Below are positions 1-10,496 of a stretch of DNA of 34,054 bases, in pieces (the stretch's first letter is position 1; each line of letters opens with the position of its first letter). The notes beneath the pieces were generated by a model. That model did not search any database, was not told the DNA's origin, and worked only from the letters and a program-made list of their open reading frames with translations. Made by a program: the position numbers and the translations under genes. Location of the stretch: positions 1-34,054 of the forward strand of contig JADNRV010000443.1 in assembly GCA_015499995.1 (NCBI GenBank). Reading direction: 5' to 3'. Source of the stretch: Flammula alnicola (taxonomy: Eukaryota > Basidiomycota > Agaricomycetes > Agaricales > Strophariaceae).

Positions 1-896
1 AGAGTAGGTTTATAGGAGTATCTTTCGTCCAATGTATTAACAACTTTTGAAGAACGGCTTTCAAATCACTAGCGATTTTTCTCCCGCCTTGTTCGTCCTG
101 GATTCCCTCCAAGTTGGTTGAAATTTGAATGCTGCAGTTAAATTTCTATATGAATTTCGTTCAATATTAGCGTTGTCCTGTATACGTACTCGACTAGACA
201 AGGAATTTCTCTTTGTAAACGAGTCCGCGCATTGAAGTTTGAAATTCTACCCGAAACTCTGGCTAGTCAAGCTAGTCAAGCTTCAAAGCTTCAAGCTTGA
301 GGGCGCCTTAAGGAAGCTGGCCACGGTTGGTTTGTGTGTCCCACAAGTGTCCCACTTGGCAAGTCCGAAGAGTCAGCAACTACAAACAAAGGTAGATCCC
401 CAACTTGACTCTTCAAGCAATCTTTCTCTCCAAGACTCCACTTTCCCGTCCTCTTTACATAATTCTTCAAGGTGCTGCCTCGAGTCCAGAAATTTGCCAC
501 GGCATTTTGACGGCAATATCACCCTGTCCCGGTAAGTCTACGGTTGCGGACAGGGTCTTTGGTCCAGCACTGAGTAGAGTTTTTCAGCCCGAGTATGGTC
601 CTTCGACGCCCTGACGCGATTCGGCGGGCTCTTGAAGGTTTCTGAGCACCAAAGGGCCATCCAAAGACTCTGCCTTAGGGAGACTCGGAGAGGAGCCTGA
701 GGCAACTCCCGTCACGGTGCTGCTTTTACGCGACGGCCAATTTAGGACGTTTGCCAAACATATGATGACATGCCAGTGAAATAGGCTATAGCCTGCTATA
801 GCCCAACCCCACGCAAGCTTGGCATACTACGCATTCTCTCTATTTCTTACCCGTTTTCCATCAGCAAGATAGGCACAGGACTCAGCACAGCTATCG
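1..896. other. upstream non-coding region, presumed RhoGEF promoter
   Basis: No convincing gene is seen. Short open frames around 239-614 overlap on both strands and look like chance. A small direct-repeat patch at about 262-300 repeats the units CTAGTCAAG and CTTCAAG/CTTCAAGCTT several times. The last 60 bases before the RhoGEF start are pyrimidine-rich (CATTCTCTCTATTTCTTACC), which is common just upstream of fungal starts. No clear TATA box was found. Confidence 0.5.
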
Positions 897-3800
897 ATGA
901 ATGGAAACCGTCGAACAAGTGCATCGGCCGTTCCTAACCTTTCCCGGGGCGCACAGCAACCCGCAGTACCCACCCAGAGCCCACATCATGCATTTCCATC
1001 GAATTCATCTTACACCTTTCAAGTGACACCCCCAGTGTACGACCACCAAGGCCTGCAAAACCCTTGGGAGCAGACACTACATCCTCTACCTCCACGACCG
1101 CGTGTGCAGTCAATGCATGAGCTATATGCAGCTCGACGCGTTTCCGCGCCATACGACATTGGGGGACAGCAACGGATGGCTTTCCCTGAGCCAGTTTTCT
1201 ACGGATCTCCTTCCCCTCCACAAAACCTCTCACCTCCACCGAGGTTGACACACCACCAAAGCCAAAGCGACCTTGGCGCTTCTACCTCCACGCTGAATGG
1301 CCAACGGCTACAGAATAACGCATCTGTTACTTCTTTTGCGTCATCTTACAATGCCCAAAGTGACGATGCGTATTATGGCTCAGGATCTGGCGAGGTATCT
1401 TCATCGCATTGCTCATTTTCGTAACTTGGAGAGTTTATGCATGTCACAGGGATACGACGATGCCGCCGGCCAACTAGTCAAAGGGTTAGCTGACTTGTCG
1501 TATGTATATTCCGCAGCCCTTTCTCTGATATTGTCACCCTTTTTCAATGCAAGTCATACAGCCTTAGCTCCGAAGAAGCTTTGCGCCGCTTTCAAGCTGG
1601 CGAATTGCCTGAAACTGACCAAGAGTGGCATCGTCTAGTTCCTCCTGAAGCTAGAGACGCGTTGGGAAAGCAGGAAGTGCAAAGGCAATCTGTGATCTTT
1701 GAAGTGATCAAATCTGAACGAGAATATGTCGCTGATCTGGAGGCTGTGCAAGATGTGAGCCTTCCTGATATTAGACTTTAGGCGCTCAACAGAATTTTCC
1801 AAGGTCTTTATCGAGCGCCTTCGCGCAGCTAAACCTCCCATCATTAGCGAACCTCTTCTATCCGGTTTTATCAACGAGGTGTTTGGTAACCTGCGTGAAA
1901 TCCTCTCTCATCACCAGCGCCTCCTCGCCGCTCTTTTTGCACGTCAACGTGAACAACATCCTCTAATTCAATCGGTCGCGGATATCATCTTAGACAGTAA
2001 GTCCGACCAGCCCAAAAAATCCTTAGATTCTGATGCAAGTATCTTCCAAAGCTACTCTCAAAGCCGATTTTCGTACAGTATATGAAACCTACATCAAGCA
2101 TTATCCTCTAGCAGAATCACACCACCGACAGCAACTCAAATTCAATCGCTCATATGAAGCCTTCATCCATTCCGTCTCTAACGATCCTCGAATACGAAAA
2201 CGCGATCTTATCACGTTTCTTTCGCGTCCTGTCACCAAACTGCCACGTCTGAATCTCCTGCTGGAACAAATCCTGAAGCTAACAGACACAGAGTATGACC
2301 ATCCTGACCTAGAGACACTTCCAATTATCTTGGGTATTCTGAAGGATTTCATAAAGAGTACCCAGCCAGGTATTGAGGCAGCAGAAAGCAAAGTGAAGTT
2401 CTGGGAGCTTTGCGAGAGTTTGGTGTTCCAGAAAGGTGAAATAATTGTATGTAGCGACTTTTTTGCATTTTATCAGTATGAATACTAAAGAAGAGGCGCA
2501 GGACATGGACCTTTACGACGACAGCCGGTCATTGGCGCATTCAGGCCCCGTTATGAGACGGGCGCGATCAGAGACAGGGTTTTCTGAGAAATGGTCAGAG
2601 TTGGTTGCTGCACTATTAGACAACTACTGTGAGTACGATTTCGTATTCCACGTTATCCTGGAGCTTACGGTTCAGTGCCTTGCCACAGTCATTCTTACCC
2701 GAGAAGAGAAGCGACCTAACGGTTCGATACGACGTGTCCTCATGTCGCGGGTTCGTTGTCTCTCTCTTAGGTCGTCCAATCTAGTCTCCTGACTTTTGCT
2801 GATCTATAGCCCATGCCACTGTCGTTTCTTCGCCTCGGGTCGTTCAACGCACCTGCAGAATCCCGACGTGAAAAGAGCGAAGATGGTTGTCTCCTCGAGA
2901 GCTGGCGATCTCAGTCAGTCCCAGTATACCCTTTTACGATATACCATGCCTCCAGAAAATCTGCTCGGGGTATACCTTGTATGTGGCCAGCGAAGCGCAG
3001 CGGAAGAAGTGGTATAATGCATTTGTGGATACGATTGGGGTGCATAAAGCCCGGCAGGATGCCAATATGGTAAGTATTCGTCAATGTGCTTCCCAGACTT
3101 CAACTTACAACTTTCGGCATACAGTGGTTTAACCCACAGAACCTTACGGATGGGTTCTTTCGTATGCCACCAAGAGACGGAATACCGGTGTCTGGTCTGA
3201 CAATCACTGGGAGGATTCAATGCGCAGTCCCATTTGGTGAGCAACCTCTATTTACTATCTGGATTTCAGTCCTCAGGTTTTACCTTCTCGTAGTGACTGG
3301 ATCCCCGAGTCGAAGGTTCCTCGCCGTTGGTTGTGGCCCTGGTATTTATGTTGCCCCTGTCAACTCGGAAAGTAAGCTTCTTTCTCTCTTGACTGTTCTC
3401 ACCTTGCCCATGCCTTTTTTCATCAGAATACCAATGGGTCCTGAATTATAAGAATCCAACTGCCCTAGCGGCATTGACGAAAATAGGAGATAAGGTCTTC
3501 AATCGTCTTATCGTGCATGCAGATTCGTCTCTTGTGACATATTCTCTCGATATCCTTGCCCGATTCGCGTTGGGGCAGAGCGACAAGCAGACTCTGGGGG
3601 CCTCTCTCGAGCGTATCGGGGGCAACGACGTGAATATTGTCTTGTGCAAACATGTACATCTCAGTGGAAGGGCACTGCGTGAGTCTCTCTCTTTATCCTC
3701 TCAACATCTATTGTAACACACACCACAGTCATATATTCGTCAAAGCGGCGATTAGGAACCTCTTTGACCTTACAAGTGCTCGAGGCCATAGATTCTGAGC

Positions 3801-4675
3801 CACCACTTTCACCCCGGAGACCGGGGACTAACGTTATGAGAACATTCAGACCTTACGGCGAGGTATGCAACAATCTAAAATGTTGACCGCTGGGCATATT
3901 GTTGACTGGCTGAATGATGACGTTTATATCTATAGCCGGGATATTTACCCAAGGACGCATATAACATCGTCTCTCTGACAAAGACCATTGGCGTCTGCAC
4001 AAGTACTGGTATTATAATCCTTGACCCGACGAAGTGAGCTTTTATGCCATCTCCAGTAAGGGCAGAAAGTTGACATGCATCGCTTTCTAGTCTTGCGCAG
4101 TCTGCTGTGACCATCGTGCCCAATTTCCAGGATACGAGCAATAATGAACCCATGTCGTCCTTGAAGGCACGCGTCGAAGGTTTGAAGCCATTAGGCTTTG
4201 TTCGAGCCAGTGCCGATGAATTTTTAGTCATTTATGATGGTACGCATATAGTTTACATTTCTGTGAAAATAGAGTCATTACTAAACCAAAGCATCCAGAA
4301 ATCGGCTTCTACATCGACAAACGCGGCGTGCCCGTTCGTCGCTGCACTTACATCAAGTGGGAAGTCAAGGCCGTTTCATACGCGCATCGCAATGCCCACA
4401 TCCTCCTTGTCTCTCCTGAATTTATCGAGATCCGCAATATTACCACTGGCCGGATCGTGCAAGTCATCGAAGGACAGGACATACGTCTTCTTTACTCGGG
4501 GCCGTACGTGAGTAAGGAAGACCCGGTTTTGATCGCAATGCGTGGAGGAAAGGATGACAAGGATGGTATCAGTGACAAGGTTATGGAACTGATAGAGACG
4601 GAGGAGATCAGTGCAATGGCGCCTATTGCGACGACTACGTCGGTATGGGATGAATGGGATGAATGGGACATGTGA
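897..4675 (+). CDS. Rom2-type Rho guanine nucleotide exchange factor (DH-PH-CNH)
   Basis: Likely activates Rho1-family GTPases at the cell cortex, upstream of beta-glucan synthesis and the cell-wall-integrity kinase cascade (family knowledge). Exons: 897-1394, 1450-1503, 1554-1754, 1804-1996, 2052-2446, 2502-2628, 2689-2750, 2810-3069, 3125-3236, 3294-3371, 3427-3678, 3729-3862, 3936-4033, 4091-4239, 4299-4675; about 996 aa. The first 200 residues are Pro/Ser/Gln-rich and probably disordered. The DH domain follows at about 222-415, opening with VIFEVIKSEREYVADLE and containing FLSRPVTKLPRLNLLLEQIL. A PH domain lies at about 480-590 (DNYFILTREEK ... YTLYVASEAQRKKWYNAF). A CNH domain fills about 620-960, ending in a repeated WDEWDEWDM tail. 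Exon 8 is 260 nt although both ends are phase 0. The frame slips at a GGGG run at 2967-2970, where one more base would restore the PH domain. This is either a sequence error or a real mutation. Confidence 0.88.
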
Positions 4676-5092
4676 GGTATCGATACGCTATCATTATTAC
4701 TTATGTTGTATTGCTGTTGTTATATTTCTAGAGCCATGGCTGCTCCCCCCCAGAATGAAGAAAACATCTAGATATGTATGATCGGACTATTATCTGTATC
4801 TTGCAGCTTTCGTGCTGGCAGGCCACTCGTGTCTGAAACTTCGCAGAGGTAATTCGGGCACGTACTTGTCAACCCACCATAAGATTTGGCCCTTTCACCT
4901 GCCGTAAGATGTGGTGGATAGATAAGATTCAACTTTCAAGATCAGGGAGTAGATTATCATCTCGTCGTGGCACAGTCGTCCAGACGTCTAGAAGCTAGGG
5001 CAAAGAAATTTCCGGCTATAGGGTAATAAGTAGTCCAACTCGTCAAAATTTTAGGGAATCTTTGATCCTCTTCTCGCGAAATGATCAAGGTT
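4676..5092. other. convergent 3' intergenic region
   Basis: This stretch lies between the stop codons of the RhoGEF and the WD40 gene, which face each other. No coding frame is seen. It should hold both 3' UTRs and polyadenylation signals. AT-rich sequence just after the RhoGEF stop (about 4685-4730) is the likely cleavage region for that gene. Confidence 0.5.
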
Positions 5093-6594
5093 CTACTCCT
5101 CCTCGGCCTCTGTAGTGAAGACCAAGCACAGTCCGTCGTCTCCTGCGCTGACGATGACTGAGCCGTTCAAGCCTAGGGAAGCGCCAAGCACTGCCGCTCT
5201 ATGTCCCGTATGTGTTCGCAGCAGGGTACCGTTGCGCGCGTCCCACGTCCGCAGAGTCTTATCGGCGGACGCTGAGACCAGGAGGTAAGGTTTTGGGGCA
5301 GGATGGGCAAGAAGGGTTGTTATTGCGTCCTATTGGGTTTGTTGGTCAGAACATGATTCCTAAAGAGAAATTCTGGAGATCAGACGACGTACCTCGTGCT
5401 GTAGTGTTGCTCGTAGACGCATTGTGCTGAGATCCCATATGAGGGCCTTGCCATCGGTCGCTCCGGTGACGACAACACCAGGGCCAGTATTTCCCGTTCC
5501 GCTAATATCGACGAATACAATTGCTTCGATGCTCTCGCCTTCGGTGTGGCCACCAAGGGTTGAAACGATTTCTCCTTTGCTCAGACTGACCACACGCACT
5601 CCGCCAGCAGCGCCACCCACTACTGCTAGGGTAGAAGATAAATTTACGCCTATGGAGGTGATGCCGTCTAGGCTGAATCGAGCATCGTCTGCGCCCAGCT
5701 TGAAGATGGGGGTCGAAGAACGGGGATCCCAGAATATCAGGTTTCCGTCCTGGTCCGCGGTAATTATTCTTTTGCCTATAATCCAAAAATCCATTCATCA
5801 ACCTGAATGTTTGGCTGTAGGCAGAAAACACACCATCGGGAGTAAAATCACCACAATTCACTGGACCTGTATGTCCAGCAAACACTTGCATCGTGGTTCC
5901 TGATGGGACTGTTCCATTGGAAGTGAATAATTGCACTATTGCGAAAACAAATAAAAAAACATACGTTGCCAAAGCCAAAGGGTAGAGTCATTTGAACCAG
6001 CTAATAGAACAGATCCTTTAGGGTGCCAACGCAGGAACTGGAGAAATCTAAGGGTCAAATGCTTATAAATTTTAGACGGACTCTGCAGCGCACCATGACT
6101 TCATCGGGACCCTGCAATTCTGTCAAAAATTCCCAAGTGTTGTAGTTGTCCTTTCCTACTCGCCTCCAGATTCGGATTTTACCATCCATGCCTCCCGTTG
6201 CAATCATCTCTCCATCGGCACTCCACGCCGTACTTGTTACACTGTCAGTATGTCCCGTCAATTTAACAATAATTTCGCCGTCTGTGATATCCCAGATGTA
6301 GCCTAGATCGTCTTCACCTCCCGATGCCGCCAGAGGTTCTGTAGGATGGCAAGCAACCGCGAAAACTGATGCTGCGTGCGTTTCGAAATGTTGTAGGGAT
6401 ATATCGTCGACATGACCCGATGATCCCTCGGCTAGATCACCCAGGGTGTCCTCGCCTTCGCCGTCGTCGTCTTCGTCCATAGGGTGATCGCCATCATCGG
6501 GTACTTCGTCAAGGATATCTTCTTCAGTGATAAACTGTTCGCCTTCGTCTTCCTCCTGGAAGTCGATGTCTGCGCGTTGTTTTCCAGAGGCCAT
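5093..6594 (-). CDS. SQT1: WD40-repeat ribosome assembly protein, Sqt1/AAMP family
   Basis: The family chaperones ribosomal protein uL16 (Rpl10) during late 60S assembly in yeast; the animal homologue is AAMP. Exons in transcript order: 6594-6094, 6037-5965, 5908-5834, 5775-5393, 5329-5093; 1269 nt, 422 aa. The first 60 or so residues are strongly acidic (EEDEGEQFITEEDILDEVP and a DEDDDGEGED run), as in yeast Sqt1. WD40 repeats then follow, with recognisable units SVFAVACHPTEPLAASGGED, VTSTAWSADGEMIATGGMDG, FLRWHPKGSVLLAGSNDSTL and LLVSASADKTLRTWDARNG. The protein ends in an acidic EAEEE. All four introns are GT-AG. It is transcribed divergently from the PDI gene. The start is the first ATG before the acidic leader (MASGKQRADIDF). 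The family assignment is firm; the exact yeast orthologue is inferred. Confidence 0.88.
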
Positions 6595-7072
6595 TTTAGT
6601 TGTGTGGCAGAAAGCTGTGATCTGAAAAGTGTAGGGAACGCGCGATCCTTATAAAAAGTACTCTAACTCGCGGCTGAGTAAAGAGCAGCCCACCGGCTTA
6701 GTACGCTCGCTGACGAAAGCTGACAGATGTTGAGATGATATAAAAAATTGCTATATCGGGAAATCCCCCCCCCTTCCACGTGGACGTCGGCTCCGGGATC
6801 ACAATTCGTAGTTGAAGTTGCCGACGGGTGTGACAGACTTTCTCTGGTTTCGTTCTCAAGTTGAGCTCGGGTCAACGGGTTTCGAAGGAAAAGGGGTGTT
6901 TGCTGTGGGATGAAACTGTTCCAACATTATTTTTGTAGATCTCCAAATATTGGTGGTATGTATCTCGGGGAGGTTTCGAGTACGGCCGAGTCTGGATTAC
7001 CAAGCAACATATAAGAATCTCCACGTCAGTCGTCTGCGTGTTCTGTACCGTCTTTCTTCGTTTCTTGCCACC
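6595..7072. promoter_or_regulatory. divergent promoter between the Sqt1-like and PDI genes
   Basis: This 478-nt gap separates two divergently transcribed starts and must carry both promoters. It contains a run of nine C (6765-6773) followed by a perfect palindrome CCACGTGG (6776-6783) overlapping the palindrome GACGTC (6783-6788). Two ACGT cores therefore lie six bases apart, about 290 nt upstream of the PDI start. ACGT-core sites are bound by bHLH and bZIP factors, including Hac1/Xbp1-type regulators of ER chaperone genes, so an ER-stress role is plausible but inferred. The PDI start sits in a strong context (GCCACCATG). Confidence 0.45.
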
Positions 7073-8869
7073 ATGTTATTCTCGTTTTCTGTCTTATTGT
7101 CAGCCTTAGTAGCAGGCGCGAGTGCATCGAACGTCCTTGATCTAGGCCCAGATAACTTTGACAGTGTCATTGGAAAGGGCAAGCCTGCTTTGGTTGAGTT
7201 GTATGTCACCCCCCAATGCATATTCCTTTCCTCTAAACTAACACCTACAACCTCTAGCTTTGCCCCCTGGTGGTACGTAGTTTCAACGTCAACCCTGCTC
7301 AACATGTAAACGTCTGTGCTTTCTATCTTTAGCGGCCACTGCAAAGTGAGTTCAGGAATGCTGAGATTTGGTAGCAAAGGAATTGACCAAGATGTTTAGA
7401 ACCTTGCCCCTGTTTACGAACAACTGGCAGATGCCTATGCGCATGCCAAGGACAAAGTCATCATCGCTAAAATCGACGCCGATGGTGAAGGAAAGCCATT
7501 GGGAAAGAAATACGGTGTGACTGGATACCCAAGTACGTCGGAACCGTAAATGAATGAATGTATATTTTCTCTAACACTTTGCATCAGCTCTCAAGTGGTT
7601 TGATGGAGACGGCAATGACGACAAATATACCGACGGACGCGATCTTGAAAGTTTGACATCCTTGTGAGTGCTCTCTAACAAGCTTGCGATACCTTTGATC
7701 ATGCCTTCGCGCGTCTTCCAGCATCACAAGGAAAACTGGCCTCAAGTCAAATATTCCAGCACCTCCCCCAACAAATGTCCATATCCTTGATAACAACAAC
7801 TTTAACGATGTCGTCTTGGTCAGCCTACTCTTATTTCTAACTTTTCAGTCCGCGTTCTTATCTGGCGTCTTTAGGACTCCTCCAAGAATGTTCTCGTATC
7901 TTTTACTGTAAGTGGGAATGGCTGGTTCTTGCTTCGTTGGCAGCTCACAACATCTATTTGAATAGGCCCCTTGGTGCGGTCACTGCAAAAACTTGAAGCC
8001 TCACTATGAGAAAGGTACGTCACACGTCACTGTATAGGAAAGGCTCCCACCGACTGCTTATCTACATAGTTGCTACAACATTCCAGTCAGAAAGCAGCGT
8101 ATGTGGCTATTATCACTTACTAACCCTTGTGTACTTATTTTTCTTGTATACAGTGTGTTGTTGCCAACATCGATGCAGACGACAAGAAGAACGTCTTTAT
8201 CAGCCAGAAATACGAAGTCTCTGGTTTCCCTACCCTTAAATTCTTCTCGAAAGACAACAAGGAACCTGAGGATTACGAAGGTGGCCGCACAGAAGCTGAT
8301 ATCGTCGCTTATCTGAACGAGAAGTGTGGTACCCAGCGTGCCGTGGGCGGAGGGTTGAATGACGAGGTATGTTTAAAGCTCCTTTCACTATCTCCGTCGT
8401 ATTTGCCTCGTTGGCGCCTCCTGTGTCATCTCGCTAACTGGCATTGGTAATCCTCCTATCAGGCCGGTCGTCTTGCCCAGTTTGATAATTTGGCCCACAA
8501 ATTCTTTACCTCCCCTGCTAGCGCCCGAGACTCTCTGTACAAGGAGGCGCTTAACCTCGCCGCTAGTGCCGGAGCTGCGTCAAAGCACTATATCCGCGTG
8601 ATGGAGAAGGTCGTAAACGGCACCACAGGATACGTGGAGAAGGAGTCCAAGCGGTAAGAAGCCCTTTAACTTACACCACCGCGGCATTCTGTCTGATCGG
8701 TGCCCTCATGTTGTTACCTCGCGTCTTCAGGTTGAGCAGCATCCTTGAGAAACGCAACCTCGCCCCAGCCAAACTCGACGAGATCAAGATCAAGGTCAAC
8801 ATCCTCAAGTCCTTCGTCGAGGACACGTCGGCCAAGGAGAAGGTTGCACGGGCAGAGTCTGAGCTTTGA
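7073..8869 (+). CDS. protein disulfide isomerase, two thioredoxin domains plus ERp29-type C-terminus (ERp38-like)
   Basis: Forms and reshuffles disulfide bonds in secretory proteins in the ER lumen. Exons: 7073-7200, 7258-7272, 7333-7345, 7400-7532, 7588-7663, 7722-7818, 7875-7907, 7966-8014, 8070-8098, 8154-8366, 8463-8653, 8731-8869; 1116 nt, 371 aa. The signal peptide is MLFSFSVLLSALVAGASAS. Thioredoxin domain 1 (about 20-125) has FAPWCGHCK; domain 2 (about 140-245) has FTAPWCGHCKNLKPHYEK and the cis-proline segment GFPTLKFF. The last 110 residues are helical and resemble the ERp29 C-terminal domain seen in plant and fungal two-domain PDIs. The first CGHC site is assembled from exons of 15 and 13 nt. 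The protein ends in ESEL rather than a canonical HDEL/KDEL, so ER retrieval may be weak or use a variant signal. The start has an ideal context. Confidence 0.92.
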
Positions 8870-9350
8870 TTTTTTTGTCATGTACTAGACAGAAAAACCG
8901 ATCGGCCTTTATTTATAATTCCATTACCGGCAGCAATTTCACGCCAGGAGACTGATAGTGTGAAAGTCTGGATCGCCTTGCGGTTGATTCAGTGATAGAA
9001 AACGGAAAATATGTGCATCGTGTTGGGAGAAATGAGGAACTCGTGATTGACAAGACGCCTTGAGGCATGTCGGACGTAGAAATCGATTGTCGCTTGGTCC
9101 GAGAATAACGTCGGATTAAGAATTAAGACACCTTGGAGGGTAAGTATCTTCAACAGACGAGGACCCACGTACTCTCCATCGATCTCCTCACATGTGGCGT
9201 CTTCACTGCTGAGTCGGCTTCCAGTATAAATAAGCCCAATCTCCTACCCCACAACCTGCAAGGCTGCTATCGCTATTGCATATCATCGACGCCTCGCCCG
9301 CTTTTTACTGCTCATACACTCAGTAGATCCCTTTCCCACCCAACTCTGCA
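8870..9350. other. intergenic region, PDI 3' UTR and TDP2-like promoter
   Basis: The first part after the PDI stop is AT-rich (TTTATTTATAATTCC at about 8910) and probably holds its 3' end. The second part leads into the TDP2-like gene. An open frame at 9133-9525 overlaps that gene in another frame and has no recognisable content. Confidence 0.45.
9225..9234 (+). promoter_or_regulatory. TATA box candidate for the TDP2-like gene
   Basis: TATAAATAAG lies about 125 nt upstream of the ATG at 9351. It is followed by a CT-rich stretch and short CA motifs where transcription could begin. Position and sequence fit a core promoter; no other TATA-like site lies between it and the start. Confidence 0.5.
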
Positions 9351-10496
9351 ATGGCGTACTTTTCGCGATTTCCACATTTCCCGCGTCCAAGATGGAATAA
9401 CCCCATGCCAATGCCACAGCCAATGTCGCAAAGGACAGAAGAAGACCAACAGATCCCTTTTATCCCGCCCGGTCTCGATGATTATGACTCGGAGGAGGAG
9501 GAGGAGGAGCAAGGGCCACCCATAATCCCACGACAACTAAATCACTTGCTCCCTTTGAAAGTATACAAATTCAGACCCTCGAAGAAGGAATGGAAGCACG
9601 TCCCCACAACCGGCCTACGTACCAATTCGGATAAGGAGCAGGCATCGGAGGATAGGACGCCGCCACCATGTTCCCAGTTACGTATCATCACCTGGAATGT
9701 GGACATGGCGTCGCCGCGTCACGAAGAGCGTTTGCATGCCGCACTACGACACATCGAAGACGACGTCTTGAATAGCAAAGAGGGCCAGGCCCCAGTGCCA
9801 TGTTGCATTCTCCTCCAAGAGGTGCGCGATACAATTGTACCTTTTCTGCTCAAAGACGAATGGGTACGGCGCTGGTTTGTGGTCACGCCATTCACTAAGG
9901 ACAAATGGCCTGAGGGCGCTTACTACGGGAATATCACCCTTGTGTCGCGCTCGCTCAATATCGCTGAATGCCACATCCTGCATTACGGCTTCACATCGAT
10001 GCAGCGCACATCCCTCTGTGTCAAGGTCAAGCTCAACTTCCCCGGGTCGCAAGAGAAGGCGGTTATCGCCATTGTCAATACACATCTTGAATCCCTCCCA
10101 TCAGGGGCGCCAGCTCGGCCTAAGCAGCTGGAGATGTGCGCGCGCTTTCTGCGGCTTGAAGGCGTGCATGGCGGTGTAATCGCCGGAGACATGAATGCCA
10201 TCGGGAAAGAAGACGCGACTATCGGCAAGGACGTCGGCTTGAGAGATAGCTGGCGAAAAGGCGAGGTGGAGATGGGAAAGACGTGGGGTTACCAGGGTCA
10301 AAATGAAGGGGGTTTCCCATGCAATAGGTTGGATAAGGTGTTTTATCTGCCTGGGATGGGGTACAAGGTAGACGAGCCCAAGAGAATCGGCCTCGGTCTC
10401 AAAATTAGCGAGGAGACGAACAATGCCATGTGGGTTAGCGACCACTACGGCCTCGAAACGACGCTCCGAATGAAGCCCCGGTCGACTTCCGCATAG
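9351..10496 (+). CDS. endonuclease/exonuclease/phosphatase-fold protein, TDP2-like 5'-tyrosyl-DNA phosphodiesterase
   Basis: Members of this subgroup remove topoisomerase II peptides from DNA 5' ends. The 381-aa frame is uninterrupted and intronless. All four TDP2-type catalytic motifs are present in order: ITWNVDM (TWN at 114-116), LLQEV (Glu157 as likely metal ligand), GDMN (279-282) and VSDHYG (Asp364-His365 as likely catalytic pair). IVNTHLES around His245 and NRLDKVFY around 325-332 support the fold. The first 110 residues are Pro-rich and carry an acidic block (DSEEEEEEQ at 46-54); no ubiquitin-binding domain like that of animal TDP2 is recognised. It has its own TATA box. The absence of introns is striking beside 4-19 introns in the other genes I could splice. 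Another EEP-family activity (RNA or phospholipid) cannot be excluded by motif alone. Confidence 0.8.
   Translation: MAYFSRFPHFPRPRWNNPMPMPQPMSQRTEEDQQIPFIPPGLDDYDSEEEEEEQGPPIIPRQLNHLLPLKVYKFRPSKKEWKHVPTTGLRTNSDKEQASEDRTPPPCSQLRIITWNVDMASPRHEERLHAALRHIEDDVLNSKEGQAPVPCCILLQEVRDTIVPFLLKDEWVRRWFVVTPFTKDKWPEGAYYGNITLVSRSLNIAECHILHYGFTSMQRTSLCVKVKLNFPGSQEKAVIAIVNTHLESLPSGAPARPKQLEMCARFLRLEGVHGGVIAGDMNAIGKEDATIGKDVGLRDSWRKGEVEMGKTWGYQGQNEGGFPCNRLDKVFYLPGMGYKVDEPKRIGLGLKISEETNNAMWVSDHYGLETTLRMKPRSTSA

Noticed and set aside
2970..3000. Intron explanation for the PH-domain frame slip (gtatac...gcgcag, 31 nt)
   Set aside because: Too short, and the resulting junction enters a stop codon; it would also remove conserved PH residues.
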